Source: Terriglobales bacterium (GTDB lineage: Bacteria; Acidobacteriota; Terriglobia; Terriglobales; Acidobacteriaceae). Taken from it: 42,749 nucleotides of DNA. This document shows, piece by piece, positions 1-9,925 of this stretch (positions are counted from its first letter, which is position 1; each line of letters opens with the position of its first letter). The notes beneath the pieces are model-generated. The model was not told the origin of the DNA and did not search any database. It saw only the letters and a list, made by a program, of their open reading frames with translations. The stretch is taken from NCBI GenBank assembly GCA_035454605.1, contig DATIGQ010000061.1, forward strand, positions 1-42,749, read 5' to 3'. Both the position numbers and the translations under genes were made by a program.

Positions 1-2
1 AT

Positions 3-179
3 CCCACCAAGACAAAGAAGGTGAAGACCAAGTGGGATGCCGGGGATGAGTACAGGAATTGTCCCTTTCCATTGACCATCACGGTCACACTCCAGAACGA
101 CCAGGGGTCGACCCTTCCGACGGGGACCTACACTGTGAATCTCGACAAAGGAGACAAGGTAGAGTTCAATTGGCCATGA
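3..179 (+). CDS. Hypothetical protein, 3' end only (5' truncated)
   Basis: An open frame enters from the left edge and stops with TGA at 177-179, giving the last 58 residues. The tail is polar, starts lysine-rich and then alternates Thr/Val/Thr in a beta-strand-like pattern, ending in FNWP. I do not recognise a family. The frame is open throughout and compatible with the C-terminus of a beta-rich, perhaps exported, protein, but this stretch is short and the gene start lies outside the window. No terminator hairpin is obvious in the 80 bases before the next gene. Confidence 0.4.
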   Translation, partial: PTKTKKVKTKWDAGDEYRNCPFPLTITVTLQNDQGSTLPTGTYTVNLDKGDKVEFNWP

Positions 180-259
180 GCCACTCGACCGCAGGTGTGA
201 CTAGGCGACGGTGGCATTAGGAATGCGGCGCCACTTCGGCGCGGCCTGTCACAGTTCCC

Positions 260-1369
260 ATGCGCCGCCTCTACCGCCGCTGGATGCATGACTGGGAGAC
301 CCGCCTCACCACGCGGGACACCAATCGTGTCGTCCGTCCATTTGAACTCGGTCTAGAGTGGACGCGCGGGTGGCCGCTCGCTAACGGCCACCCGCACGCT
401 AGCAATATCGACCAAGAAGAGCTTCTGCGCGAACTCAACCGGCGGATTGTTGCCCAGAGTGCCGCCTTCTTCTCCTACCGCACTCCCGCCGACTTTCGCC
501 TGGAGCGCCGCATCCCGGAACAACATCCTACGGGCAACGGACAGCGCCGCAACGGCCCAGCAGCAAGAAAGGAAGCCATCTTCCTCCGCTTCACGTCGCC
601 CGTATCCACACCCCATCCGGAAAACACCCTGGCCTGCGCGCGCTGGTTCCCGGCCCGCGGCCGCCGGGCCGTCGTGGTCCTGCCGCAATGGAACTCGGAT
701 GCGGAAGGGCACAACGGACTCTGCCGCATCCTGAATTTTGCCGGGGTGGCTGCGTTACGGCTCAGCCTGCCGTATCACGACGTCCGCAAGCCGCCCGAGA
801 CCGAGCGCGCCGACTACGCCGTCAGCTCCAACGTGGCTCGCACCATCGATGCGGCCCGCCAGGCCGTCATCGACCTCCGCTGCTGCCTCGACTGGCTCGA
901 ACAGCAGGGCTACGACCGGCTCGGCGTGGTCGGCACCAGCCTGGGTTCCTGCTACGCTTTCCTGGCCACGGCGCACGAGCCCCGCCTGCGCGTCAATGTC
1001 TTCAACCACGCCTCGCTGCATTTTGCCGACGTCATCTGGAGCGGCCAGTCCACCCGTCACATTCGCGCCGCCATCCCCGCCGATGTCACCTTGGAACGCC
1101 TGCGCGGCCTGTGGTCTGCCATCAGCCCCAGTTCCTACTTTGAGAAGTTCGCGGAGCAGCCGCCCAAGCGCTCGCTCATCGTCTATGCCACCCACGACCT
1201 CACTTTCCTGCCCGAGGTCTCCCAAGCCATCATCGCCGAGTTCCGCCGCCGCAGCCTCGATCTCACCGTTCGTGTCCTTCCCTGCGGCCACTACACCACC
1301 GGCGAGGTCCCCTACAAGTACCTCGACGCGTACTACATCGCGTCGTTTCTGGAGCATGCTTTCGGCTGA
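260..1369 (+). CDS. Alpha/beta hydrolase family protein
   Basis: A 369-residue alpha/beta-hydrolase-fold protein. A nucleophile elbow GTSLGS places the catalytic Ser at about residue 227. A late strand ending in YATHD offers the acid (Asp ~313), and CGHYTTGE offers the catalytic His (~344), so the triad appears complete and correctly ordered. The first ~120 residues are Arg-rich and lie ahead of the hydrolase core. There is no signal peptide, so it is probably cytosolic. The substrate cannot be told; esterase, dienelactone-hydrolase-like or acyl-transfer activity are all possible. It is convergent with the enoyl-CoA hydratase gene and shares a hairpin-containing gap with it. Confidence 0.75.
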   Translation: MRRLYRRWMHDWETRLTTRDTNRVVRPFELGLEWTRGWPLANGHPHASNIDQEELLRELNRRIVAQSAAFFSYRTPADFRLERRIPEQHPTGNGQRRNGPAARKEAIFLRFTSPVSTPHPENTLACARWFPARGRRAVVVLPQWNSDAEGHNGLCRILNFAGVAALRLSLPYHDVRKPPETERADYAVSSNVARTIDAARQAVIDLRCCLDWLEQQGYDRLGVVGTSLGSCYAFLATAHEPRLRVNVFNHASLHFADVIWSGQSTRHIRAAIPADVTLERLRGLWSAISPSSYFEKFAEQPPKRSLIVYATHDLTFLPEVSQAIIAEFRRRSLDLTVRVLPCGHYTTGEVPYKYLDAYYIASFLEHAFG

Positions 1370-1379
1370 AGAAAGGAAA

Positions 1380-1409
1380 AGGCGCGCTCATCGCGCGCCT
1401 CCGGATAAC
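1380..1409 (-). terminator. Intrinsic terminator of the enoyl-CoA hydratase gene
   Basis: A perfect 8-bp inverted repeat AGGCGCGC / GCGCGCCT (1380-1387 and 1393-1400) has a 5-base loop. Read on the minus strand it is followed by TTTTCCTTTC (complement of 1370-1379), a U-rich tract. The plus strand has no T-run after it. It therefore mainly serves the minus-strand gene ending at 1430, though the hairpin may also act on the convergent hydrolase. Confidence 0.65.
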
Positions 1410-1433
1410 TGAGAACCGAGAACTGGGAACTAC
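1407..1433. repeat. Imperfect word repeat around AACTGAGAAC / GAACTGGGAAC
   Basis: The gap between the hairpin and the hydratase stop codon is built of variants of the word (g)aact-g-gaac repeated about three times. Similar scrambled-word stretches occur at 2833-2890, 4253-4285 and 42364-42400, each with a different word. Confidence 0.5.
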
Positions 1434-2221
1434 TTGTTCTTCCAAACCGGCTTTCTCTTTTCCACCACCGCCCGCAGGCCTTCCTGCACGTCCTCCAGCG
1501 CCATCAACTGGTTGAGGTAGATGTCGTGCGATTTCTTCATGGCTTCAGCCAGCGGCAGGCCCATGGCGCTGCCGATCACCTTCTTGGTCATCTCCAGCAC
1601 CGGGCCGGAGAACTCGCCGATTCGCGCCAGCACCTCATTCATGACTTTCTCCAGCTCCGCTTCCGGTACAACCTTGTTCACGAACCCGATGCGCAGCGCG
1701 TCTTCCGCAGTCATCCGCTCGCCGGTCAGGATCAACTCGTACGTCTTCTTGGGACCGATGAGCTGCGGCAGCATGACCGCGGCAAAAGGCGGGAAGATGC
1801 CCAGCTTTACTTCTGGCTGCGCGAACGACGCCTTCGGTGTGGCGATCACCATGTCCCCGAAGGCCACCAGCTCCGAGCCCGCGCCGATGGCCGGGCCGTT
1901 CACCACTACGATGAGCGGCTTCGAGATCTCGCCGATGGCCGTGAACACGCGGTTGAACGCGTCCAGCGTCTGGAACACGCGGTCGGGCTTGGAGTCTTCC
2001 AGCCCGATGCCCGCCGAAAACAGCTTCTGCGACGACGTCAGCAGGATGGCCTTGACGTCGCTGCGTCCGTTCAGACTTTCGATCGCCTCGGCCGCCTCCG
2101 TCATCAACGGCACCGTCAGGACGTTGTGCGGTGGATTATGGAGTGTCAGTCGCGCCACGTAGCTCGACGTGTCGAACTGGATGTACTTGTAGCCCTGCGC
2201 GGCCGGAGTCGCGGCAGCCAT
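1430..2221 (-). CDS. Enoyl-CoA hydratase/isomerase (crotonase) family protein
   Basis: A 263-residue crotonase-fold enzyme. The oxyanion-hole segment FSAGIGLED (around residues 68-76) and the NGPAIGAGSELV block are typical. Both glutamates used by true enoyl-CoA hydratases appear present (Glu117 in GSELV and Glu137 in QPEVKLG), so hydration of a 2-enoyl-CoA is plausible rather than only isomerase activity. The following GIFPPFAAVMLP segment recalls cyclohexadienoyl-CoA hydratase-like members, but I would not assign that substrate. Its ATG at 2221 is preceded by GAGG and by a good sigma-70 promoter. It is monocistronic, divergent from rpiB. Confidence 0.82.
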   Translation of the reverse strand: MAAATPAAQGYKYIQFDTSSYVARLTLHNPPHNVLTVPLMTEAAEAIESLNGRSDVKAILLTSSQKLFSAGIGLEDSKPDRVFQTLDAFNRVFTAIGEISKPLIVVVNGPAIGAGSELVAFGDMVIATPKASFAQPEVKLGIFPPFAAVMLPQLIGPKKTYELILTGERMTAEDALRIGFVNKVVPEAELEKVMNEVLARIGEFSGPVLEMTKKVIGSAMGLPLAEAMKKSHDIYLNQLMALEDVQEGLRAVVEKRKPVWKNK

Positions 2222-2253
2222 GGTGCACCTCGCCCGGAAAGTTCCGGAGCGTG

Positions 2254-2282
2254 ATTATCGTGCGAAACTCCGCGCCGGGCAA
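2254..2282 (-). promoter_or_regulatory. Sigma-70-type promoter of the enoyl-CoA hydratase gene
   Basis: On the minus strand TTGCCC (complement of 2277-2282) and GATAAT (complement of 2254-2259) are separated by exactly 17 bases. This gives a start near 2247, about 25 bases before the ATG, with GAGG as ribosome binding site. Confidence 0.6.
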
Positions 2283-2315
2283 GCTCTCCAGTATCGGCAA
2301 CGCCGCCCGGCACGG

Positions 2316-2321
2316 TAGAAT
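2316..2321 (+). promoter_or_regulatory. -10 element placing rpiB start at +1 (leaderless)
   Basis: TAGAAT ends 6 bases before the ATG of rpiB, so transcription would begin at or beside the start codon. No Shine-Dalgarno sequence lies between. The same spacing occurs before the thioesterase gene at the right end of the window. Confidence 0.5.
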
Positions 2322-2327
2322 CACAGC

Positions 2328-2789
2328 ATGAGGATCGCCGTCGGTGCCGACCATGCGGGCTACGAGCTCAAGGAGGAGATCCGCAAGCTGCTGGCCGGTC
2401 GCGGCTTCGAGGTCCACGACCAGGGCACGAACTCCGCCGATTCCGTCGACTATCCCGACTATGCCCGCAAGGTAGCCGAGGAAGTCGCCGCCCACCGCGC
2501 CGATCTCGGAATCCTGGTGTGCGGTAGCGGCATCGGCATGGCCATGGCTGCCAACAAGGTGCCGAGCGTGCGCGCCGCGCACGTCACCTCGGAGTACGAG
2601 GCGCAGGTCAGCCGCGAACATAACGACGCCAATGTGCTCGCGCTTGGCGCGCGCACGCTCGACCCGTCCACGGCCTTGAAGCTGGTGGAGAAGTGGCTGG
2701 CCACGCCCTTTGCCGGCGGCCGCCACCAGCGCCGCGTGGAAAAGATCGCTCAGATCGAGAAGGAAGAACTGCTGGCGGAAAAGAAGTGA
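2328..2789 (+). CDS. rpiB: Ribose-5-phosphate isomerase B
   Basis: A 153-residue RpiB/LacAB-family sugar-phosphate isomerase interconverting ribose 5-phosphate and ribulose 5-phosphate in the non-oxidative pentose phosphate pathway. The N-terminal GADHAGYELK motif, the VCGSGIGMAMAANK loop with the catalytic Cys at residue 65, and REHNDANVLALGAR for phosphate binding are all intact. Length is normal. It is cytosolic. The start codon lies directly after a TAGAAT -10 box, suggesting a leaderless transcript. The next gene, glyA, follows about 100 bases later in the same direction, so co-transcription is possible. Confidence 0.95.
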   Translation: MRIAVGADHAGYELKEEIRKLLAGRGFEVHDQGTNSADSVDYPDYARKVAEEVAAHRADLGILVCGSGIGMAMAANKVPSVRAAHVTSEYEAQVSREHNDANVLALGARTLDPSTALKLVEKWLATPFAGGRHQRRVEKIAQIEKEELLAEKK

Positions 2790-2832
2790 TTCTGGTTTGG
2801 TTTAGGCATCCGCACCGTGCGATCTTCAACTT

Positions 2833-2890
2833 CCAGCTAGAAGCTAGGAGCTAGTAGCTAAGAGCCAACCGCCAAGAGCCAAGAGCGCCT
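2833..2890. repeat. Imperfect tandem words AGCTAGAAGCTAGGAGCTAG / AGAGCCAA
   Basis: Between rpiB and glyA the sequence is made almost entirely of near-repeats of (a)gcta(g/a)(a/g) that grade into ccaagagccaagagcg. It reads as a low-complexity word array rather than a promoter or coding DNA, and a ribosome binding site for glyA is not evident in it. Confidence 0.55.
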
Positions 2891-2892
2891 TC

Positions 2893-4185
2893 ATGAACTC
2901 CGACTGGATGTCCCGCCCCCTCTCACAGACCGACCCGGAAACCGCCGCTGCCATCGACGCCGAAGCGCGGCGCCAGCACGAAGGTTTGGAACTTATCGCC
3001 TCGGAGAACTTCGTCAGCGAGGCCGTGCTGGAGGCCATGGGTTCGGTGTTCACCAACAAATATGCCGAGGGCTACCCCGGCCGGCGCTACTACGGCGGCT
3101 GTGAGTTCACGGACGTCGTCGAAAACCTCGCCCGGGACCGTGCCAAGCAGCTCTTCGGCGCCGAGCACGCCAACGTCCAGCCGCATGCCGGTTCCCAGGC
3201 CAACATGGCCGCTTACGCTGCGGTGCTGCAGCCCGGCGACACCATTCTCGGCCTGAATCTGGCGCACGGCGGCCACCTCACGCACGGGCACCATCTGAAC
3301 TTCTCCGGCAAGACCTATCGCATCGTCCCTTACGGTGTCACGCGCGAGACGGAAACCATCGACTACGACGAACTCGAGAAGCTCGCACTGCAGGAGAAAC
3401 CCAAGCTGATCATCGGCGGCGGCAGCGCGTACCCGCGCATCATCGACTTCGCGCGCATGCGCCAGATTGCGGACAAGGCAGGCGCTCTCTACCTGGTAGA
3501 CATGGCGCACTTCGCCGGACTGGTTGCCGGAGGCGTGCATCCTTCGCCGGTCCCGCACGCTCAGATCGTCACCTCCACCACTCACAAGACGCTGCGCGGC
3601 CCACGCTCCGGCATGATTCTTTCCAAAGCGGAGTTCGCCGCCGCCATCGACAAGACCGTGTTCCCCGGCATGCAGGGTGGCCCGCTGGTTCACATCATGG
3701 CGGCCAAGGCAGTCTGTTTCCAGGAAGCCATGCAGCCCGGCTTCCGCGACTACGCGCGCCAGATTGTTTCCAACGCCAAGGTGGTGGCGGAGACGCTCTC
3801 CACCGAAGGCTTCCGCGTCATCTCCGGAGGAACGGACACGCACCTCATGCTGGTGGACGTTTTCTCCCGGGGCATGCTGGGTAGTGAAGCGGAAAAGGCG
3901 TTGGGCGAAGCCGGCATTACGGTGAACAAGAACGCCATACCCTTCGATACCAATCCGCCGCTCAAGCCCAGCGGCATTCGCATCGGCACACCGGCAGTGA
4001 CTACGCGCGGCATGAAGGAAGGGGAAATGCGCCAGATCGGCCGCTGGATCGCCCAGTCGCTCGATAACCGCTCCGATGCCGCCGTGCTGGCCAAAGTGCG
4101 CCGCCAGGTGCTGGAACTCTGCGAAGCCTTCCCGCTCTACGCCGAACGTCGCGCCCGCGCCGCCCAACCCGCGCCAGCTCCCTGA
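2893..4185 (+). CDS. glyA: Serine hydroxymethyltransferase
   Basis: A 430-residue PLP enzyme converting serine plus tetrahydrofolate to glycine plus 5,10-methylene-tetrahydrofolate, the main one-carbon source. The N-terminal [11 protein letters not shown] block, the [14 protein letters not shown] segment, the [13 protein letters not shown] strand and the [13 protein letters not shown] site with the Schiff-base Lys at about residue 232 are all present. Length is usual for GlyA. The C-terminal ten or so residues are Ala/Pro-rich. It is cytosolic. It follows rpiB and precedes the glycosyltransferase in the same direction, with repeat-filled gaps on both sides. Confidence 0.96.
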   Translation: MNSDWMSRPLSQTDPETAAAIDAEARRQHEGLELIASENFVSEAVLEAMGSVFTNKYAEGYPGRRYYGGCEFTDVVENLARDRAKQLFGAEHANVQPHAGSQANMAAYAAVLQPGDTILGLNLAHGGHLTHGHHLNFSGKTYRIVPYGVTRETETIDYDELEKLALQEKPKLIIGGGSAYPRIIDFARMRQIADKAGALYLVDMAHFAGLVAGGVHPSPVPHAQIVTSTTHKTLRGPRSGMILSKAEFAAAIDKTVFPGMQGGPLVHIMAAKAVCFQEAMQPGFRDYARQIVSNAKVVAETLSTEGFRVISGGTDTHLMLVDVFSRGMLGSEAEKALGEAGITVNKNAIPFDTNPPLKPSGIRIGTPAVTTRGMKEGEMRQIGRWIAQSLDNRSDAAVLAKVRRQVLELCEAFPLYAERRARAAQPAPAP

Positions 4186-4200
4186 CTCCGCTTTGGGGAT

Positions 4201-4285
4201 TGTCATCTCGAGCGCAGCGAGGGATCTGCCTTTCTTCCCCTCCCTCCGCGCTACACTGGCAACTGGCAACCGGCCACGGCAACTG
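4201..4285. repeat. Intergenic repeat element plus AACTGGCA word array
   Basis: The glyA-glycosyltransferase gap contains a 30-base motif of the tgtcatc-tcgagcgcagcgagggatctgcc type (4201-4230). From memory this type recurs between genes in many bacterial genomes, especially Acidobacteriota. It is followed by the word array aactggcaactggcaaccggccacggcaactg (about 4253-4285). No promoter is clear. Confidence 0.5.
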
Positions 4286-4289
4286 AATC

Positions 4290-5435
4290 TTGAAGATCGC
4301 TTTCGACATCCGCCGCCTGCGCAGTTTCGGCATCGGCACCTACATCCGCAATGTGGTTCAGACGCTGGCTCGCCTGGACCAGCGCAACCAGTACGTCCTC
4401 ATCGGCCGTCCCCAGGGCTTTGAGGAGATCGGTCCGCTTCCTGCAAATTTCCTGACCGAGGCATTACCGCCCGAGCAATCGGCGCGCAATTATTTCGAGT
4501 TCCAGGAGGTGGTGCGCCTCTATGGGTGCGAGCTGGTGCATGTGCCGCATCTGTTCTGGCGCCCCCGCTCCATTCCTTGTCCTTACATCGTCACGGTGCA
4601 CGACCTCTTCACCTACATGAGTCGCCGTCCCGACCGCTCTGCGCTGCAGCGTTTCCTGCGCACCTATCTCACACGCCGCGTGCTCCGTCACGCCGACCGC
4701 ATCGTGGCTGTCTCCGATTTCACTCGCCACGACATCATGCGCCTGTTCGGCATCCCGGAGGAGAAGATCGAGGTGCTCTACAACGCCATCGATGGCCGCT
4801 TCCGCCTGGGGCACGCCACCGGCGCCGAACGGCAGGTCATTGCCGAGCGTTATCAGGTGCACTACCCGTTCCTGCTTTATGCCGGCAACATCAAGCCGCA
4901 CAAGAACATCGTGCGTCTCATCGAGGCCTTTTCTGCCCTCAAGACTGAGCTCAAGAAGGATGGCAAGCTTCCCGACCTCAAGCTCATCATCATCGGCGAC
5001 GATTTGTCCCAGCACCCCGACCTGCGCCGCACTGTCATCCGCAGCGGCGTGCAGCACGACGTGCGCTTCTTGGGCTTCGTACCTATCGAAGTGCTGCGCA
5101 CCTTCTACGATGCCGCCAAGGTCTTCGTCTTTCCGTCGCTCTATGAAGGCTTTGGCCTGCCGCCGCTGGAGGCCATGGCCCACGGTACGCCGGTGGTCAC
5201 TTCGAACGTGTCTTCACTGCCGGAAGTCGTGGGCAATGCCGCCGTGCTCGTCAATCCGGAAAACGTCTTCGAGATCATGCGCGCCTTGCATCGCGCCCTC
5301 GTGGACCAGCCCCTGCGTGAGCGCCTGAAGCAACGCGGCTACGAACAGATTCAACGCTTTTCCTGGGAGACTTCGGTGGCGCGTTTGATTGAGATCTACG
5401 AGGAAGTGAATGCTCGACGTGCCCGCGCCGCCTAG
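4290..5435 (+). CDS. Family 4 glycosyltransferase
   Basis: A 381-residue GT-B fold glycosyltransferase. The N-terminal acceptor domain begins MKIAFDIRRL with a G-I-G-T-Y loop. The C-terminal Rossmann domain holds LLYAGNIKPHKNI (~190-205) and the nucleotide-sugar-binding block SLYEGFGLPPLEAMAHGTP with the family 4 E-x7-E pair. It ends in a helical cap. It probably transfers a sugar from an NDP- or GDP-sugar to a cell-surface glycan or lipid; the acceptor is unknown. The start is TTG at 4290, chosen because translation from it gives the canonical first strand and no ATG lies nearby. No other glycan genes flank it. Confidence 0.85.
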   Translation: MKIAFDIRRLRSFGIGTYIRNVVQTLARLDQRNQYVLIGRPQGFEEIGPLPANFLTEALPPEQSARNYFEFQEVVRLYGCELVHVPHLFWRPRSIPCPYIVTVHDLFTYMSRRPDRSALQRFLRTYLTRRVLRHADRIVAVSDFTRHDIMRLFGIPEEKIEVLYNAIDGRFRLGHATGAERQVIAERYQVHYPFLLYAGNIKPHKNIVRLIEAFSALKTELKKDGKLPDLKLIIIGDDLSQHPDLRRTVIRSGVQHDVRFLGFVPIEVLRTFYDAAKVFVFPSLYEGFGLPPLEAMAHGTPVVTSNVSSLPEVVGNAAVLVNPENVFEIMRALHRALVDQPLRERLKQRGYEQIQRFSWETSVARLIEIYEEVNARRARAA

Positions 5436-5525
5436 AATCCGAAGCTGAGGCGTTTGCGCGACGTCTGAGCCGCGCGCCGAAATCCTGAGCGCACGTTGCG
5501 AAAGACCCAGCCGCAGAAACTTGAA

Positions 5526-5558
5526 GCCCTCCTTCCCGCTCATCGCGGAAAGGAGGGC
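5526..5558 (-). terminator. Terminator-like hairpin downstream of rnpB
   Basis: GCCCTCCTT (5526-5534) pairs with AAGGAGGGC (5550-5558). After one C-A mismatch the stem continues with four more pairs closing a 5-base loop. On the minus strand the stem is followed by TTCAAGTTTC, a modest U-rich stretch. It lies just beyond the rnpB 3' end. Confidence 0.6.
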
Positions 5559-5564
5559 GCAGTA

Positions 5565-5966
5565 GCAACGGGCCTGTAAGCCGAATTCTGTCCGCTGGCC
5601 GTAGCCGGCGGGACGGTCATTCCTCTGGGCCGGACATTGCTGTCCGGCTCTAGCGACCTACCCGGGAGTTCTGGCGCGCCGAGCCGGCACGTGCCCGCGG
5701 CGTAAGCCGCGAAACTCCTCCCCTATTTGGTCTTGCTCCGTGTGGGGTTTGCCCTGCCCCGTGCATTGCTGCCCGGGCGGTGCGCTCTTACCGCACCTTT
5801 TCACCCTTACCCGCCGAAGCGGGCGGTATGTTTTCTGTGGCACTTTCCGTCGGACGGGTTTGAACCCGGCCTCCCGGACGTTATCCGGCACACTGCTCTT
5901 CGGAGTTCGGACTTTCCTCCCCGGCGCAGCTTGCGCCGCGCCGAAGCGACCGTCCGGCCCGTTTGC
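5565..5966 (-). ncRNA. rnpB: RNase P RNA (bacterial type A-like)
   Basis: The minus strand carries the catalytic RNA of RNase P, which trims 5' leaders from pre-tRNAs. The conserved GAGGAAAGTCCGAACTCC block lies near 5' (complement of about 5905-5928), and the universal 3' segment ACAGAATTCGGCTTACAGGCCC lies at the other end. The ends were set by helix P1: GCAAACGGGCC (complement of 5956-5966) pairs with GGCCCGTTGC (complement of 5565-5574), allowing one bulged A. That gives about 402 nt, a normal size. A -10 box precedes it and a hairpin follows it. Open frames crossing this region on either strand are not genes. Confidence 0.95.
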
Positions 5967-5976
5967 CTACACTTTC

Positions 5977-5982
5977 ATTATA
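5977..5982 (-). promoter_or_regulatory. -10 box (TATAAT) of rnpB
   Basis: The complement reads TATAAT with its last base about 10 bases before the inferred 5' end of the RNA. The -35 position 17 bases upstream (GATGAA) is weak. Confidence 0.65.
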
Positions 5983-6069
5983 CGGCCATTTCGCGGCGCT
6001 TCATCCCGGCAAAAAACCAGGCCTTGGAACGCTGTTTGCTACACTTCCGTAGCTACATTTGTAATCCCC

Positions 6070-7299
<1,230 letters not shown>

Positions 7300-7307
7300 G
7301 GAGACGA

Positions 7308-8570
7308 ATGTTCCAACGGTCCGAATTCGCAGAAAACGCAGGCATGGCGCTGGAGACTTTGCGCAAGAACAAGGTCCGCTCCGGCCTCGCGGTGCTCGGC
7401 ATCGCCATCGGCATCATGCTGGTGATCGCCGTTTCCTCGGTAGTGAACGCGCTCAACTCCAACGTCAGCGGCATGATTGCCGAGATGGGCTCCAACATTG
7501 TCATGGCCTTCCATCTCGATGTCTTCACCTTCGGCCGGGCGCCCGAAGGCTGGCGAACGCGCAAGCCACTCTCGCTCGAGGATGCGGAGGCCATGAAAAA
7601 CCTGCCCCACGTCAAGTACGTTACCGCCGGCGTGCGCAAGTTCCTCCCCGAGTTCGGCGTCGGTTCCTACGTAGTGAAGTACGGGGACCGCCGCGCCAAG
7701 AACGTCATCCTCGAGGGCGACACGCCCTCGGTGAAGGAAGTCTTTGACCTCAACATGCAGGAGGGCCGCTGGTTCAGCGAGTTCGATGAGGAGAATCACT
7801 CGCCCGTCATCGTGCTCGGCTCCGAGACCGCCAAGACCCTGTTCGACACCCGTGCTGCTCTCGGCCGCGAGATCAACATTGAAGGACAGATGTTCCAGGT
7901 AGTCGGAGTGGCCGCGCCCCGCAAGACCGTGCTAGGTTCGGGTTCCAATCCGGAAGACAACATCGTCTTCTTCCCGCTTTCCACCTTCCGAAAACTGCAC
8001 CCCGAGCTGAAGGATCACTGGATCAGCGTCAAGGCCACTTCGCGAGAGGACATCCCCAAGGCCAAGGACGAGATGCGCGACCTCCTGCGCCGCCGCCGTC
8101 ATCTGCGCCCCAACGAGCCCGACAACTTCGCCGTCTTCACCCAGGATTCCATCACCCAGGTCTGGGATCAGATCACCGGCGGCCTTTTCATCTTCCTGTT
8201 CGCCGTGGGCAGCGTGGCTCTGATCGTGGGCGGTGTCGGCGTCATGACCATCATGTTGGTCTCGGTGACCGAGCGCACCCGCGAGATCGGCGTACGCAAG
8301 GCCATCGGCGCCCGCAAGGCGGACATCCTCCTGCAGTTCAGCACCGAAGCCATCCTGCTCTCCGGGGTGGGAGGCGTCTTGGGGATCCTGGGCGGCGCTA
8401 TCATCACCTACGGCGTGCGTTTCCTCTGGGAGTCGCTGCCGGCTCAGATGTCCCTGTTCTGGATCATGGCTGCCTTGCTGCTGGCTGGAGGGTTCGGCCT
8501 GGTCTTCGGCATCTATCCTGCCTGGAAGGCCGCCAACCTCGACCCCATCGAAGCCCTGCGCTACGAGTAA
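7308..8570 (+). CDS. ABC transporter permease, MacB/FtsX type (second of pair)
   Basis: A 420-residue MacB-like permease with the same layout as its upstream neighbour: N-terminal membrane helix ([16 protein letters not shown]), large periplasmic domain, three C-terminal helices, the [19 protein letters not shown] coupling segment and [17 protein letters not shown] at the end. AAGGAG sits seven bases ahead of the ATG. The two subunits are similar but clearly diverged, so they most likely form a heterodimer that recruits an ATPase encoded elsewhere. It is convergent with the site-2 protease gene. Confidence 0.88.
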   Translation: MFQRSEFAENAGMALETLRKNKVRSGLAVLGIAIGIMLVIAVSSVVNALNSNVSGMIAEMGSNIVMAFHLDVFTFGRAPEGWRTRKPLSLEDAEAMKNLPHVKYVTAGVRKFLPEFGVGSYVVKYGDRRAKNVILEGDTPSVKEVFDLNMQEGRWFSEFDEENHSPVIVLGSETAKTLFDTRAALGREINIEGQMFQVVGVAAPRKTVLGSGSNPEDNIVFFPLSTFRKLHPELKDHWISVKATSREDIPKAKDEMRDLLRRRRHLRPNEPDNFAVFTQDSITQVWDQITGGLFIFLFAVGSVALIVGGVGVMTIMLVSVTERTREIGVRKAIGARKADILLQFSTEAILLSGVGGVLGILGGAIITYGVRFLWESLPAQMSLFWIMAALLLAGGFGLVFGIYPAWKAANLDPIEALRYE

Positions 8571-8592
8571 GCGATGTGGCGACGGTGCTGTC

Positions 8593-8614
8593 CTGCGCCC
8601 TGTGGTCGGCGCAG
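8593..8614. terminator. Hairpin between convergent permease and protease genes
   Basis: CTGCGCC (8593-8599) and GGCGCAG (8608-8614) form a perfect 7-bp stem with an 8-base loop in the short convergent gap. There is no T-tract on either side, so termination is only inferred. Confidence 0.35.
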
Positions 8615-8621
8615 ACGCGGG

Positions 8622-9752
8622 TTACATCCGCAGTTCCGCCCTCGCCTGCAGCAGTTGCAGCAGCTCGCTGCGGGAAAAGATTCCCATGAGTTTTCCGTCC
8701 GAGACCACCGGCAACTGGTTGACGTCCTCCCGGCGCATGAATTCCAGCGCGTCCGCAGCCGGGGTTTGGGGAGAAACCACGCGCAGCTGGCTCATGGGTC
8801 GCATCGCATCCCGCACCGTGGTTTGTGTCCAGAGCTCACGCTCCACCCGCCGCACTTCATTGGCTGTGATCAAACCGGACATCTGTCCCTGCTCCTCGAC
8901 CACGAAGCATCTCCGTCCGCTCCGCAGAAGATAGTCATCCACGAAGCTCTGCAGGCTGGTTGCTCCGGAGACGGTCAAGCAGTCCCGCGACATGACGTCG
9001 CCCACGCGCACTCCTCGGATCAAGGCCATGGTTTCGCGCTCCGCCAGGCTGGCCGTGGCTGCGTCCAGGAGGAACCAGCCGACGAACGCCATCCACAGCG
9101 CGCCGAATCCCGAACCGGCAAAAAAACGCAGAAGCCCCATGACGATGAACGCCAAAGCAACTGCCTGGCCGGCGCGAGCCGCGGCTCGTGTGGCCCGGTC
9201 GGCATTTCCCATTCCCCACCAAAGAAGAGCGCGCAGCACTCGTCCGCCGTCCAGCGGGAACCCGGGAATCATGTTGAACGCTGCCAGCGCCAGGTTGATG
9301 TACCCCAGCCACACCAGCACCGCAATGGGCGGTGAGGCCAGGCTGCCGCCCGGTGTCCACCCCAGCAGCCGGCTCAGTCCCAGGCACAGGCTTCCGATCA
9401 GGATGCTGGTGATTGGCCCGGCGATCCCCACCCAAAACTCGGTCTTGGCGTCGGTGGCGTCTTTGTCGATGCGCGCCACACCTCCCAGCGCAAACAGTGT
9501 CACCGACCGTACCGGCAGGCCGCGCGCCATCGCCACCACCGAGTGTCCCAGTTCATGGGTCACGATGGCGGCAAAGAACAGCAGCGCCGTGGTGATGGCG
9601 GACAGCCACACCGTGCTCGGACTCCAGGCCGGATTCTGTGTACGGAAATAGTTGGCCAGCGAGAACGTGATCAGCAGCGCGATGATCACCCAGCTGTAGT
9701 GCAGCCCGATCTCAATGCCGCGCACGCGCCCCAATTTGATTTGTGCTTCCAT
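8622..9752 (-). CDS. Site-2 protease family (M50) membrane metalloprotease with two CBS domains
   Basis: A 376-residue intramembrane zinc protease of the SpoIVFB/Rv2869-like branch. Early helices lead to the HELGHS zinc motif (His66, Glu67, His70). The third ligand Asp lies in the [12 protein letters not shown] motif near residue 169. Further helices follow, then two cytosolic CBS domains (about 250-305 and 310-370, with [12 protein letters not shown] and [14 protein letters not shown]). CBS pairs usually bind adenosyl nucleotides and may gate the protease by energy state. The substrate is unknown; family members cleave anti-sigma factors or other membrane regulators. It is divergent from the kinase gene. 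Confidence 0.9.
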   Translation of the reverse strand: MEAQIKLGRVRGIEIGLHYSWVIIALLITFSLANYFRTQNPAWSPSTVWLSAITTALLFFAAIVTHELGHSVVAMARGLPVRSVTLFALGGVARIDKDATDAKTEFWVGIAGPITSILIGSLCLGLSRLLGWTPGGSLASPPIAVLVWLGYINLALAAFNMIPGFPLDGGRVLRALLWWGMGNADRATRAAARAGQAVALAFIVMGLLRFFAGSGFGALWMAFVGWFLLDAATASLAERETMALIRGVRVGDVMSRDCLTVSGATSLQSFVDDYLLRSGRRCFVVEEQGQMSGLITANEVRRVERELWTQTTVRDAMRPMSQLRVVSPQTPAADALEFMRREDVNQLPVVSDGKLMGIFSRSELLQLLQARAELRM

Positions 9753-9847
9753 CCGGGCCTTCGCCTGTCCGCTTCATATTAATGCTGCCAAGGCCGATGC
9801 TGCTTGTTCGGCTCCGATTGCGCAAGCAGCCCCGTCATTGCCTCTGT

Positions 9848-9853
9848 TATACT
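9848..9853 (+). promoter_or_regulatory. Possible -10 box upstream of the kinase gene
   Basis: TATACT occurs 72 bases before the kinase start in the gap from the protease gene; no convincing -35 at 17 bases. The 173-base divergent gap 9753-9925 otherwise shows nothing I can name. Confidence 0.3.
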
Positions 9854-9925
9854 GCCGCTCGGTTTCCCATCAGGATTCTGGTGTGCCGTGTGCTTTTGCC
9901 GCGGCCCAGATTGGCCCTGCCAACC

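Noticed and set aside
2923-4269. 448-residue minus-strand open frame opposite glyA
   Set aside because: Entirely antisense to an unmistakable glyA, with no domain signature.
5740-6069. In-frame upstream extension of the first permease (110 extra residues)
   Set aside because: It runs antisense through the 5' part of rnpB and its promoter; the ATG at 6070 gives a canonical MacB-like N-terminus.
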